A DNA stretch of 64,000 bases, from positions 31,220,459-31,284,458 of the forward strand of contig OZ021726.1 of the NCBI GenBank assembly GCA_963978545.1, in the 5' to 3' direction. Position 1 is the first letter of the stretch, and each line of letters starts with the position of its first letter. The notes under the pieces are model-generated. The model saw only the letters and a program-made list of their open reading frames with translations. It searched no databases and was not told the DNA's origin. Shown here one piece after another: positions 10,648 to 23,232 of the stretch. The translations under genes and the position numbers were made by a program. The stretch is from Linyphia triangularis (taxonomy: Eukaryota; Arthropoda; Arachnida; Araneae; Linyphiidae).

Positions 10648-12684
10648 AATAAATGTAAATCGTACATCATAAGAAAGCCCAAACCTTTTCCTTTCTTTTG
10701 ACACCAAAACCAATGTAAAATTAGCAATTTTTTCTCTATGAATTCAACAAGTGAAATTTTTTTTATTAAACTCTTCAAGGGTCGGGTTGCGAGCTGTACT
10801 GATCTGGCCTGGATTGACAATGATCCAATTGTATCATTTGAATTTATGTCAGATGACTCTGGTAACTACAAAAATAAACTAAAAAAATAAAATTAAAAAT
10901 TCTAGTAGAGATACAATCTCACCTCAGAATTGAAATAGTGCTTAACCCTTTGGATCCTGTGCAGTTTGCTTCTTATACTAGCCAATCAAATTTTTAATTT
11001 TATTTTTGCCCGCAAACCCCATCAGTTAGTGGCACTTGCTGTTGGTTTTTGAAACAAATCTGATGGCTCTTAACATTTGAAAATTTCTTCAAATCGAAGG
11101 GCAGGCTTATAGTTGACTTTGTTTGCGGGGAGAAGGTTTATCTTTTGACTCTTTCGATTATCACTCATTGTTTCCTTTGTTAATTAGATTTGATAAATGG
11201 AAGGAAGAGTGTTGAAGCTGAGTTTATGGTCAATTAAATTGAAACATATTTTTTCAGCTTAAATGGGCATTTGTTTTCAGCATCTACTTATATTTGTATT
11301 TGTTATTGTATACTATATATACTATTTGTTAAGTAGGGCAAAAAAAAAAAAAAAAAACGATTCTTGACGATTGAAAGTTTGGTCTATAAAGTTATTTCAA
11401 TTCTTTTTCAAGTGTGTTCTCCCTTTCATATATTCGTTTTCAAGTTGACCCAAAGATAGAATAATTTCCTTGTTCCCTTGTACCTCCTTCCTTTTCTAAA
11501 AAGCATCCTTCATTTAGTTACTTTAATATATTCAGCATTTCTTGAAATGAAATTTTGGAAGAAATTGTTATTTATAACTATTAAATTTATACCCTGCATC
11601 ATAACCATCTGAATCAATAAATTTTGCAAAAGTTATAGCTCTTAAGTATTCAGTCATTAGCTATTGCGTTCAAGTTTTGGTATTACTTTGCGCATGTCAA
11701 AAGATGTGGAATGGCAACCAGGTCCATGCACATTGGTGGCTTTTAATATGCATGCTTTTTAAATTTTAAAAGGTTATCATCCGTTACACTTTAAGTAAAT
11801 GATTTGCACTCCATATAAAAATTTGGAGTGCAAACTTTACACTTGTGTAAAAAATTTCAAATTTGAACCCTGAACTTTGATGACTTAATATAAACAAAAA
11901 TGTAACTCCCATAAGCTATTTTTTGTAAGAAAAAAGCAAACTAATCTTATATATAAAAAAAAACTACAATTATACTTGGTTTTATTATTTATAATTTACA
12001 ATGATACAATTCCCACTTTGCGAGTTCCGTTTTTCTAAAAGATCAATTGGTGTGGGTAAAGATTATACTTGAATTATCTATTGAGTGATTAGTTACTTGG
12101 TATATTTCAGTTATATACATTTGATGGAAAAGCTTTTATTTTTTAACGTTCAATTTGCAATGTATTGCCTTTTGAAGCAGACTACTAAAACTTGAGTGGC
12201 ATATAAATTCTATTATTACATTGCTTTTGAATGTTTACTTCGACTGACCACAATGGCATTGAATGGTTATGAATAAAATATTTGAATACCTATGCTTAGC
12301 TACAAAATTTTACCATTTGTTTTTCAGCGACCTGGATTAATGAAGTAGAAAATTTAAATATTCCACATTAGGAACTTTCAATACCTTTTCCCCCTGACAC
12401 CTTTACCCCAAAATCACCTGAGAATAATTTCTTCGGCATAAGATTGACCTGGACGATTTCGGGTAGTTATATGATCTACAAAGAGTGAAGTTTTTTTGGG
12501 GGTGTCTTACCAGGTGGGCCTTGGTTTTAATTTATTGGGAACAGTCAACTCTGTGAGTTGGAAACATCTCGTTATCTTTTTTTACCGGAGATTCAGTTGA
12601 ATCGTCGAATTGAATACAAGATTTTTTATTTTAAGGTTTCTATTATTCTTAAAAAAATTTGTGCTTTGATGTGCAAAACTTTGA

Positions 12685-12765
12685 ATATAAATTAAGTAAA
12701 ATATGTTATGGATATAAATTGAGTAAAATATATTATGGATATAAATTAAGTAAAATATGTTATAG
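12685..12765. repeat. 27-bp tandem repeat, three copies
   Basis: Unit ATATAAATTAAGTAAAATAT plus GTTATGG, repeated three times with two or three substitutions. Simple minisatellite inside the PCMTD intron. Confidence 0.85.
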
Positions 12766-13089
12766 ATTTTATTAAATAAAATTAAAATATTTAACTGCTC
12801 TGCTTAAAGAGAGTAATCAAAGGCACAGGCCTTGCAACAGGTCCCTATTTTCCCCATAAGTCTTTTTTTTTTTTTTTTTTAAGAAGTCACCCTAAGTCCC
12901 TAAAAAGCCCCTTTTTTTTCCTAATTTTGCTTAAAATATATAAGAATTTTTATTTTATCTAAATCTTTATATTTCCGAGTAGAAATGGATGCTTTTTACT
13001 GAGTTTTGCTATGTTCCAAAAGGCACGTGTTTGCTTAAGAGTTTGACAACCACGGAACCTGTCTACGTTCAGGCTTTCTCAAATATAAC

Positions 13090-13560
13090 TAACTACTTTT
13101 GTAGCGGATAGATTGTTATTATTTTTGTTATTCTGCTAAATGTTATGTCGATATTATATCTGTTATTGCCAAAATTTACGCCTCCATTGCAAGCACTACC
13201 ACCGAGATTTACGTTGTGATGGTCATTTTTGTCAAGTATTTTACCGATATAATGCTATTATTTTCAAAAATTTTGCAGGTATTCTCACTATTGCTGAGAT
13301 TTATGTTGCGGAAGTCAATTTCGTCTAAAGTTGTCAATGTCCATACAATCGCCTCTATTGCAGACATATTTGCCGATATATTAGGCGCTAATGCTGATTT
13401 AATTACAGTTGTAATATACAATATTTCCAAAATTTACGCTTAATTTAGTTTAAAAAAATGCTGAGATTTGCATCAGTATGGAATGCTCTATCGTCAATAT
13501 TTACGTTGAAGTAATGAGAATGATGATCAATTGGTCATTCCCCACTGCTCTCAGGCTTTG
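13090..13560. repeat. Degenerate transposon-associated satellite, fragment
   Basis: Contains the same phrases as the hAT-like elements (GATTTACGTTGTGATGGTCA, GTCAAGTATTTTACCGATAT, CTATTGCTGAGATTTATG). It aligns over most of its length with 15140-15545, including the lead-in CTGACAACCACAGAACC. Overlapping ORFs on both strands here are by-products of the repeat. Confidence 0.7.
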
Positions 13561-13959
13561 GATTATATCAATCACGACTTGACAAATCCGCACTGAAAAT
13601 TTTCAATATAAATGTTCTCATCCAAAAAAATGGAGATGGAAAAGCCAAAACGAAGACAACAAGCCAAATTATAGTTTGAAAATGTTCAATATGTATTTGT
13701 AGTTAGATTGTTCTGTCGATCATATTTAAAAATAGTTTATCCTGTATCAAATAGTTGTAGGTAACTCTTAATTTATTGTGGTAAATTTATATCTAGATTT
13801 ATTGTGTCGCCTTTATGTTATTGAGACTTTATACCTCTTTGTAGCTTATTCTGTATAATCAAAGTTAAGCTATCACATGGTATAGTAATATAACTTAAGA
13901 GCAACAAAATTTTCCTAAGCTATTCTACAGGAAAGAGTTGAAACTACCTTATTGCCACC

Positions 13960-14885
13960 TTTTTTAATATTTATGCCGCTATGGCTGTCATATTAGAGAT
14001 TTATCTTGTTCTGATATTCAATTTCATCGATTGTTACATCAATATAGTAACTTTTTCTACAGAGAATTGCTCCTGTATATTGGGAGCTAACACTGATACA
14101 GTCAAACCTTGTTAACACAAAGTCAATGGGGCCGCAAATTTTTTGTGTTAGCCGGATTTCATGTTAATCATCTAAAAACTTTTTTACCTAGCAGGTTTAA
14201 ATAGATTTACAACATAAGCTACTTCAATCTTTTTATGATTTTTTAAAATAGTTGATAGAGCAATGTTGGCAAATCTATACTTGGCCGTAATTTCTGTTTT
14301 TATTTTCTAAAATAATTTATCATCAATCTTATTTAAAAAATTTGCTTCGTTTCTAAATATAATAATTGCTGCTTCTGACTCATATTGATAAGATTCAACA
14401 TGTAAATATGACTTAAGTTTAGTTTCTAAACTTACTGTTGGATACAGGAGAGGTATGTGATGTTCCAAAACCAGTCTCTACAGAGGGATGCCATCTAAAT
14501 TAGCGCCGAAATCAGTTCATTTCACAGTGATTTCCTTGAAATTCAATCACTCAGACATTTTTCCTGTTTCATAGGCTTTCAACTTGAGGAATGTTTTAGT
14601 AACACTTTTTAATTTCGTCTCAAATAATGAAGACCATCTAAAAATAAGTGCTTTGAAGAGCAATTTTTTTTTACAGAATTTAATATACGATTTCGTGTTA
14701 AACAAATAAATTAACGTTAAGTTTAAGCTTCATCATACGGGCAACTGCTTGTATTTCATGTTAACAGGGTTTGACTGTATTTACATTGATGTGATGGTCG
14801 TTTTCGTGAATTACTATTGAGTTGTAATATTTGAGATTTGCGCCGATATTGCCAAAAATATTATTGTTTGGAAAATATTGCCAAC
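13960..14885. repeat. Degenerate satellite fragment split by a MITE
   Basis: 13960-14096 and 14778-14885 are two halves of one satellite stretch (TATATTGGGAGCTAACACTG / TTTACATTGATGTGATGGTC). They are separated by the pogo-like MITE at 14099-14777, showing the MITE arrived later. Confidence 0.65.
14099..14777. mobile_element. pogo/Tigger-like (Tc1/mariner) non-autonomous element
   Basis: Terminal inverted repeats CAGTCAAACCTTGTTAACA and TGTTAACAGGGTTTGACTG, flanked by TA on both sides (14097-14098 and 14778-14779). This is the TA duplication of Tc1/mariner elements. 679 bp, no coding capacity. The same family occurs at 38028-38203. Confidence 0.85.
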
Positions 14886-15169
14886 CTATAAAAGGCTCGT
14901 GTGAGAATTAATCAGTTTCATCTGTGGATGATTTGGAATTGAACTGCTATGGATGTAGTTCTGAGTTTTTGCTGGTGTTAAGTCGGGACAAGTGGAAGCT
15001 CTGGTTTGAGCTTGAATATATTTTGCTATTGCTGTTTAAAGAATTATAGATTTCTTTTTCAAGAATAAAAAAAAAATTGCTTTTGTTATCCAGTATCATC
15101 ATTCCTCTGAGAAGAAAATTAGTGGTAATGCACTTGCTTACTTATAAATCTGACAACCACAGAACCCGC

Positions 15170-15545
15170 ATATGTTCAGACTTCCTTAAACCTCCGATTT
15201 AGGCTATTTTTGCTGCGGCTTTTATTGCCATAATTTTTGCTGGTTCACTGAATGCTACATCGATATTATTTCTAGTATTGCTGAGATTTGTGCTTCTACA
15301 GCAGTTACTACCACCGAGATTTATTTTGTTGTGATGGTCATTTTTGTCAAACGTTTCTCCAATGTAACAGTCAGTATTTTCAAGATGTGTGCTACTAATG
15401 TCGCTATTGCTAAGATTTCTGTTGTCGTTTAGAGTTACGCTGAAGCAATTGCCTCTATTGCAGAGATTTTCACCTGCATATTAAATGCTGATATTGTTAT
15501 AGTTGCAATTGTAATATATGATATTACCAAGATTTACACTTATAT
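15170..15545. repeat. Degenerate transposon-associated satellite, fragment
   Basis: Parallel copy of 13090-13560. Shares ACTACCACCGAGATTTA, GTGATGGTCATTTTTGTCAA and GCCTCTATTGCAGA. Ends before an A-run at 15550. Confidence 0.7.
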
Positions 15546-17815
15546 TTGCACAAAAAAAAAATAATAATGTCGTATTGACTTGTTCCATAATTAACACATA
15601 GAGTATGAGAAACCCCATATGATTGAATCTTCAAAATACCTGCACCCCTCAAAAAGCCTTAAAATCATCTCAAACCAAGTTAGTACTTAGCTATAGTGAA
15701 GTTATCCTCAGGCAGTTTAGGTTTCAGCAGACTAAATTTTGCCATTGAAGGCTCTCACTACTTGAATTCACACTGAGAGGTAGAACGTTCTATGTGTGCC
15801 TAATATTACAAAACCTACTTCTTATAGACAGGTGTGTAACCTTTAATTCTTTTGTGTTTGGCGATGTTTCTGTCTATTGACAACTAATTGCTAATTTTTC
15901 TTTACTTGGTGAGGCAACAATGTTGATGAAGTATCCAATGTTATGTGTCATCTATTTTAAGCATTCATATGTAACTTTTTTTTACCTAAGGGATGTTGCT
16001 CTACTTTGTTATTGACTTGTATAGTTTTCGAAATATGCATGCTTACTCTTGATTTTGTTGACGGGGTATTTATTATCTCATGGACCACTTACCATATCTA
16101 CATAACTTTTTAGCTGCTAATATGTATTAAAATTGCAGTGGGGAGAAAACTTGCAATGGTCGCCCTATATACAGGATTGAGATTTTGTAGCCTTTTGGCA
16201 GATTTCTGCTTTTATTGTAAAATTTCCCACATTTTTTTACTCTTTGGCTTGTTTTTTCCGACCTGGACCAGTTTCTCCCACAAAAAAAAATACTTTTCTC
16301 TTGTCTGGGCAAAAGATCTCCTTTCTGGTAGATTATTTCACAAGCGCTTGGCGATCGGGATACACTTCGGCTGTGATTGGTTGCAAGTGGCTTTGCTCTT
16401 CTGTGATTGGTTGTTGAAGGTACGTGACCACCTGGGTGTTTTTGGATTCTGTGCATGCTGAAAACTGGAATTCTGTGCACAACTAAAACAAATATTAATA
16501 GAATACAAAGCGCTACAATATCTCTCTTTGACGTATAAATGTTTAAATGTTTTTTTATAAAGTATATACTAACGGGAAAAACTTGTTTAATGGATTATTT
16601 GCATTGTTTTCTTAATTATAAAGATTTGAATTTACTGGAAATGTAGTTAATAAATGCACAAAAATTATAGATCCAATTGTATGACATGAATCTCGCTTAC
16701 TGATATCTTGATACTGAAGCACTTTCTTTGTTAATATAATGCTTCATTCTGATTGAATTGTATTTTTGCTGGAAAGCATTGTCTAACATAACTAAGTTAA
16801 ATAAAATGGTTATTATGTTAAATCCCAGCACTTTTACAAGTAACAAAATAAGCAGATTTTATAGTTTTATACACCTTTTAAATTAGTCAGTTTTATGTGT
16901 AGTTTGTGTGGATGGTATTTTCCTAATCTTTTTTTATAACTGAAATTTGGAGAATATTAGAGTACTATGTTTTGAGAACAATATTTGGCACATATTAATT
17001 TCTTTCCAAATATTTAAAATGCAATTATTATAAATGTAATAAGTATATAAGAAATTTCCTTGTATCTTAAAAATGGGTAAATCACATGCTTTTTTTTTTA
17101 TATATATATATATATTTAACCTTCTGCGAGTTGTTTTGGATATCGTTCCTTCCGCATGCTTTTTTGACTGAATTTTCAGCATTCACGTATGATTTCAGTT
17201 TTTTTTTTTTTTTTTTTTTTTGCCAATCTCATCCTTGTATAGAACAAGAGGGTTTGTATTTATGAAAAAAAGAACCTCTAAGAGTAGAGGGAACAAGAAA
17301 AAAAGAATGGTTTTGTTGATATTGTACTTCCTCAACTGAATCATTTAGGTATTGAAAGGTGTTGGTTTGCATGTTTGAAAATTGTGACTTTTCTTAAACA
17401 TCATTCTACCGCACATTTTACATAGTTATAGTAAACTTCGTAAGTACTTTGAAGATAGTCTTGCCTCCAGTTTTCTGGCTACCATATATAAAAAAACATT
17501 CTAAGTAAAACAGACATAACATAGGTCTATTTAATATGTCATGTATAAAAAGGTGCATCATTTTCTTGTCTTAAAAAGTTGAAGTTTAATTTTGAAATCT
17601 GTGACCATCATTCTCATCAATCACCTTCTTTATCAGACGCATAACAACATTTGTTGGATTTGTGGATTGCTATATTTTCAGAATCCATCTTGCTGTGCTG
17701 CCATTTTAGAAAAATCACAAATTTCAAATATACCAACAAGCACTCTCTAATACCGCTTCATTAGGGGAATGTACATTTTATGAACATTTTTTTAAGAGAC
17801 TTGAATATTTCTTAG

Positions 17816-18690
17816 GTGACATTTCTCCACCCAAATTGCAACACCTCTGCCGCTATAACATCCGGACACTCCTGAGGCGCTATGTTGATGACGAGCACCC
17901 AAATTTGAAGCTTAAACAATTGAAAAAGGAACGGCGACCCAGGAGGCAAGTGCGACGGATTGTCATCCCATTCTATGACGAAAGTGACATGAGCAACAGT
18001 AACAGTGGAGAGAACACTGAAATTGAATATGATTCTGATGGTCCAGAATACACTATAAGTTCACGTCTACCATCCCGAATGTCAGTATTTCTGGAAGACT
18101 TTCTTCGACGCCATACTGAACTACAGCTCTTGAGAGACATGGAAGAACAGATAAGCCTCAGTAACTCCAGTAGTGATTCTGATGCTCCTGGACCCAGCAA
18201 TCCTCCTTCTCTCCTTAACGCAAATGAGGTAGAAAGGAATGGAGCAGAGCCAGAGAACCAATCTTCGGACAACGAGATGTTTTCTCTTATTACCGTTTCT
18301 AATATAAGGCAATCTTCTTCGTCCAGTGACGAATCAATGAAGCCACCTAGTCAATCAACTCGTAGCAGCAGACAGAAGCGTCTTTTAAAAAGAAAACGAG
18401 CTGGGGAGAAAAAAACTGACAGAACAATTGTTACAAGAAAACGGGCTAACTCTAGTAATAATAGTAAAGCTGGTACCAGCTCTGAAGCTGCAGGAGAACC
18501 CAAAAAGAAAATGAAACGCACTGCTGCCACTGTAGTTTGGAAGAAACTTGTGGATAAGGAGAAGAGTGAAAGTAAAGAAGAGGTATCTGATGAGGAGAAC
18601 TATTCTGAATTTATGGTTGAAAAGATTGGAGCATTGCCATTACCTTCCGTATTGCTAAGATATCTTAATTATAAAAGAGAGAATTTGTAA
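17816..18690 (+). CDS. PCMTD: PCMTD-type protein, last coding exon with split SOCS-box-like motifs
   Basis: The acceptor TTTCTTAG ends at 17815. With the one base carried from the previous exon, this exon codes 291 residues and ends at TAA 18688-18690. Near its start LQHLCRYNI fits the BC-box pattern L-x3-C-x3-I used to bind Elongin B/C. At the very C-terminus KIGALPLPSVLLRYL contains LPLP (18634-18645), the Cul5-box pattern. PCMTD1/2 are known to pair a methyltransferase fold with such motifs as likely Cul5 E3 substrate receptors. Between them is a long Ser/Glu/Lys-rich, probably disordered stretch with basic clusters (RQKRLLKRKR, PKKKMKR) that could act as nuclear signals. This linker looks longer than in vertebrate PCMTD. 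The function of the spider/arthropod protein is inferred from family. Confidence 0.85.
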
Positions 18691-20070
18691 AATTGTCAGT
18701 CTTCTTAACTAAACTGTAATGCTTAAAAAGGAAGGAAAATTTCATCATTGTAAATCTGTTCAAACCCATTAGTATTGTCACAGTTCTATTGGAACTTTTA
18801 AAATCTGCCAATTGAAGGAAAGTTTGAGATTCAAAATTTGTCTAAAAAAAAAATTAAAGCTTTTTATTCTCTACAATATATATTTAATTAGTCAGGATAT
18901 ATATATATATATAGTTACATTTTCCATTTACTGACATTTAAGAAAATTCCAATTTTTAAAAAAAGACTACACAAATCACTGTCTAACAAAAAAAAAGTTA
19001 GAAAGTAATATTTGATAGTCATTTGTCTAATTTATTGAACCTTGCATAAGTAATTTTTTCTTTACACTTGACTATTTCTTTGGCATTAAATTTTTAATTT
19101 GTTATTTTATCAATAGAATATTCCATGTTGTTTTAGTAAATTAATTTGTGTGGAAAAAATAGTTACCATATATAATGACCTGAAATTTTTCTTTGATTAA
19201 TTAATGTAATTACAATTTGAAATTTTCAATGTGTGCACTGCTTCTTAAAGAAGAAATGTCCTTGTCTTTATACTGTAGTCAGAGAGATGGTGGAAAGTTT
19301 TGCTACATCATAGAACACTTTTCTGAATTGTTTGTGGAAAGTAGAAAAATATCAGTAGAATAAAATATACAGGTCTGCTGGAAAGAATTTGCTGAAAGTG
19401 TTAAAAACATTTTCTAATGAGTTAAATTACAAATGGGTAGCCAAAACTGTCAGTACTCGACAAATTATGAAAGTCTCTCTGCTTGGCAACATGCCACTAA
19501 TTTTCAATGAGAAACCAAATCATCTCATTTCTCCTATATACCAAAACGCGAAACTGATGCCAATTTGCTAAGGTTATTTTATCACTAATAACATAAATTA
19601 ATCTACAATCTTGATAAATTGACAACTGTTTAAGATGCAGAAGTTTTCGCAATTAAGGAAATATCGGACAATTTTGATTACTCTACTTTCTATGAAAAAT
19701 TCTGAATGGTTTTCAATAATGTACTAAAACTTGCAATCACCTTTCAGTCTACTGGAGGTCTTAGCACCATGTTTTCAGGTTGCAACTCCAGTGGGCAAGC
19801 TTTATTTGACAATAAATTGACAAAACAAATTTCAAATCTAACTAGAGTAATTTATCTCACACCTGGAAAACAAAACACATATCTTTCAATGGTACGCAAC
19901 AAGCCATAAACTAAAAATTGAATATCACATTTTTCTAAATTTATTTAGCATTTCCAAACTAATCTGCTAATAAAAAATTTTAATTGGCATTTTGATGCAA
20001 AGGTACAGTATGGTTAGAAAAATGAAGTACATATCGGTTTTGTTCAAGAAAAGCTGAGTGAAACAACATA
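18691..20070 (+). other. PCMTD 3' UTR and following intergenic DNA
   Basis: AT-rich, with no recognisable gene. The clearest polyadenylation hexamer on the plus strand is AATAAA at 19359-19364, which would give a 3' UTR of about 690 nt. Short ORFs here have no family resemblance. Confidence 0.35.
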
Positions 20071-20960
20071 ATGGGATACATCAGTAGTTCCCAAACTTTT
20101 CAGGTTGGAGCCCTTTTAAAAGCAAAAATGTGTCGTGGAGTCCCAAAGAATGTTTAGTGTTACTTAAATCTTCAAAATAGTATAACTAATGAAAGTATTA
20201 GAAAAATGTCATTACAATGTTACATGTACATTGGAAGTTAATGTAAAGTATGTGCCTACTTATTGTAGCACAGTTTGTCAATATACCTACGTTGTCATAG
20301 AAGTCATCTGAAGATGCATATCCTCGAAAAGAGCTCAATATTTAGTTCTTGTCAAAGAGGTATATAGTGCCAGTCGACATTAAAAGCAATTCATTTTTTT
20401 AATTTAATATCAATAGATTCTCCCTTAACTTGACCTTAAATTCAGGAAGTAGTTCACTTTAAAATTATCCTGGACAGTGACTGTCCCAAACATTGTCAAT
20501 AAGGATTTCATATTCAGCCACAGCAAGGGCTTGGCGGTTTTGACATCACTGGAAATAGATCTATAATCCAGTAGAATTTTTCTAATCGATTTCGGGGTGT
20601 CTCTTGGAAAGTACGAATTCAGATTTTGAAAAGAAATCGCAAAGTTATTTTCATATTTTTGCTGGCACAGATTCAGTCATTGCTATGTTAATTTTTTAAA
20701 TTTTCAAATCAATTAGGAACATGTCAGTTTTTGATTCTCAATGTTTTCCATATAGAATTCTATCTTTCTTTAGTCCCAAAATTTTGTCATTGACATCGAA
20801 TATGGTCTTGCATTTTAATTGTGTAGATGAGCTGAATTCATTCCTTTTCATAGAAATGTGTCCCAGGTAACATAATCTGCACAATCATTCCTAGTCATAC
20901 TAATAATCTGCAAGCAAACTATCATCAGAAGTGAAGAAACCCTTTCTAGAAATTCAAGTA
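20071..20960 (-). pseudogene. Decayed hAT transposase remnant with one terminal repeat
   Basis: 20071 begins CAGTAGTTCCCAAACTTTTC, a typical hAT terminal repeat. The minus strand from about 20960 down shows patches resembling the Buster/ZBED5-like transposase (KMQDHIRCQ, TKERLNSIWKTLRIK, then FQETPRNRLEKFYWIIDLFP), broken by several stops. The opposite terminus is not identified. The similarity is recalled from the family and was not searched. Confidence 0.5.
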
Positions 20961-22957
20961 AAGAGGTCAATGCCCTACATCAATACAACCATCCATATAG
21001 TTGTATTTAATTATAATGACTTGTGTATACTTCTTAAATCTCTCATATTATTTTGATTAGCCTATTCCTTAAAAGTCACACTTTAAAAAATTGATTTTGA
21101 CGTAGTAGTCTAATACCTGTTTTAATAAGGATGGCATTTTTCGTTCATTCGATTTTGAAACTTTCTACTACCTAACATTCTTTTGAATCTGTATGAACTA
21201 TTTATTGAAAATTAAAAAATAACCTTGCATGAATACATAAATACTTCAAGGACTTCGGACCAATCCTTTGAACTTTGCTTTTTTTGGAAGATAGATACCA
21301 ACATGTAATGTACAGTATCATTAAAATTTTAGTCTATAGCTTTGCCAATTTTTATTTGTCTGTATGACAAATTACTCCAATGCAAAGTGTTTTTATAAAA
21401 TGATTATGATGTGTGTTTAAGTGATATTACAAATACTACAAACTCAAAAGGTTTTCGAAGTATTGGTAATTAAATATTTGAAAAATTAGCAAATTGTGTT
21501 TTATCACATGTTTGTATCTTCTTGATCTAGATTTGGTTTTTTGACAATTTCTGTCAAGATTTCTTATTTAAATATATGGAGAATCGGTGAGTTTCCACAG
21601 AATATATTTTTTAATTGTGCAATAGAAACACTATATAACGTTTTAACGCCGACCATATGAAGTTCTGTCTCATTTATGTCTTAAATCTCATTTTAGTCAT
21701 CAAAATCGGCTTTTGTTAAATTTTCTATAGGACTGTGTAGACAACTGTCCCTACTTGCTTCGCAGACTTCTTTTACAAGTAAGAGATGGAATTAACTCAA
21801 TCAAACAAAAATTAGTTTCTAAACAGAAAACTGAAAACCTTCAAATGGCAATTTTTATATTTTTTTTAATCAAGATATTAAAACAATGTTTCTATATAAA
21901 ACATGGAAATGTTTTCCTTTATTTGGTAAGTAAGCATCACCACAATGTAATTAATATGAATATAAATAGCTTTGATTAGAAATCTATATCCAATACAATG
22001 CAGGGTAAAAATTGTAGGCTTAGCTATAAAACATCTGTCTATTTGTCCATCTGAAGAGCTTACTATACATTCTTGTATTTTAAACTCGTACAATGTGAAA
22101 TTATGCTCTATAATCTGTTTAGGGTTTGTAGGTCTGCGCTGTACAAAGATTTCTATTTTCAGAATAATATATTCTTTTTGTTTCTTAGTTATAAATTTAA
22201 TTAACTTACTATTTGAAAGAAATTTAATCTGATCATTTTAACTCTTTTGTGTTGCCAATTATTTCTTCAGATCCAAATTAACTGTTAAATGAAAGTAAAG
22301 AAATAACTAGCTGTAAATGCATCATGAACAGTGATCAGGTTGCATTGAACTGTGCTTGGTTTAGAGAGTAATGTTAAAAATGTTTTGAGAACCTGGCATT
22401 TTGCAAGTTCAAGGGATCGAACGAAAAACGGCCGTTATTTTGTCTTTCACCTTTTAGTAACTCACTGTGTGATGAAGAGAATTAACTTGACTAAAACAAT
22501 ACAGTATCCCATAACGAAAGACTAAAAATATTTAAATTATATTTTTAAAAATGACGGTATTAGAATATATGGTATAATTGGTTTTTGCATATCCTGTCAA
22601 CCATTGACGAGATAAAAAGCTTTCTAAGTGGTTTTCCTTAGTCCATCGAAATGGACTGTCCGCTGCGCAGCTGAGGTATTCCATGGGTAGACCCCAGTGC
22701 TGGTCTGAGCCGAACCCGATCTCCGAGGATGCTAATCCGCTTGAACTTATCGTCAACAAAGATCGATGGGGTAATATGTAATTACCGTATAATCTTATAA
22801 GGAAATTTAATGCTATTGAACAGAGTACTGGAGGAGTAATAATTCTAGATTATGAATTGCTTCAAAATTGTCTATTTTTATTTCTAAAAAGTAGAAGGTG
22901 ATTTCAAATGCTAAATCCTTAACTATCAAGGCCAATTAATAATCAATATTTGTTATG
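20961..22957. other. Intergenic region, no recognised gene
   Basis: AT-rich throughout except 22625-22760. There the base composition is more balanced and both minus-strand frames look protein-like (for example KFKRISILGDRVRLRP), but I could not assign a family and see no clear splice pair. Confidence 0.3.
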
Positions 22958-23176
22958 TATAGTCAGGTTACTTAACTAAAGTGAAACATAAACTAGAGAA
23001 TACTGAAGAACTAAGCTTTTAATATTTACAAGCACTCTTTACAGCTTTAAGAATCCAACTAACTTTTAAAAGGAAAAACATACAACTGTTTCTGGGGGTG
23101 AATTGTTTTTCAATCAAACGCAGTTCACGAGAGAGCATGAAACGAAGATATTCTCGCAAAATAATCCAGTGCTACA
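22958..23176 (-). repeat. Gypsy 3' LTR
   Basis: Direct counterpart of 26579-26797. On the minus strand it runs from TGTAGC to GACTATA. It contains TTAACTAAAGTGAAAC-like text near the plus-strand left edge. Confidence 0.9.
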
Positions 23177-23232
23177 GATTCACTCTATGTATTCGACACC
23201 GTCCCGGCAAGGATCCAGCAAGAGTGTCTTTT

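Larger units (their letters stand above)
6732..17815 (+). other. PCMTD intron (11.1 kb) rich in repeats
   Basis: This GT...AG intron lies between the two recognised exons. It contains the hAT-like element 9157-10647, copies of the same satellite at 13090-13560, 13960-14885 and 15170-15545, a pogo-like MITE and a 27-bp tandem repeat. 7063-7431 has CAGGG/CCCTG-type ends without a matching target duplication. Single piggyBac-like ends (TTAACCC...) occur at about 7797 and 10943. 16310-16480 is less AT-rich and has two inverted CCAAT motifs (TGTGATTGGTTG). I found no further gene. Confidence 0.6.

Noticed and set aside
16127..16480. Opposed ORFs of 107 and 117 codons
   Set aside because: No recognisable domain and mixed low-complexity composition; lies in the PCMTD intron. 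The CCAAT-like motifs alone are not enough to call a promoter.
22640..22760. Possible 5S rRNA fragment
   Set aside because: A loose resemblance (GGAATACC, CGGGTTCGGCT) on the minus strand did not extend to the conserved internal control region.
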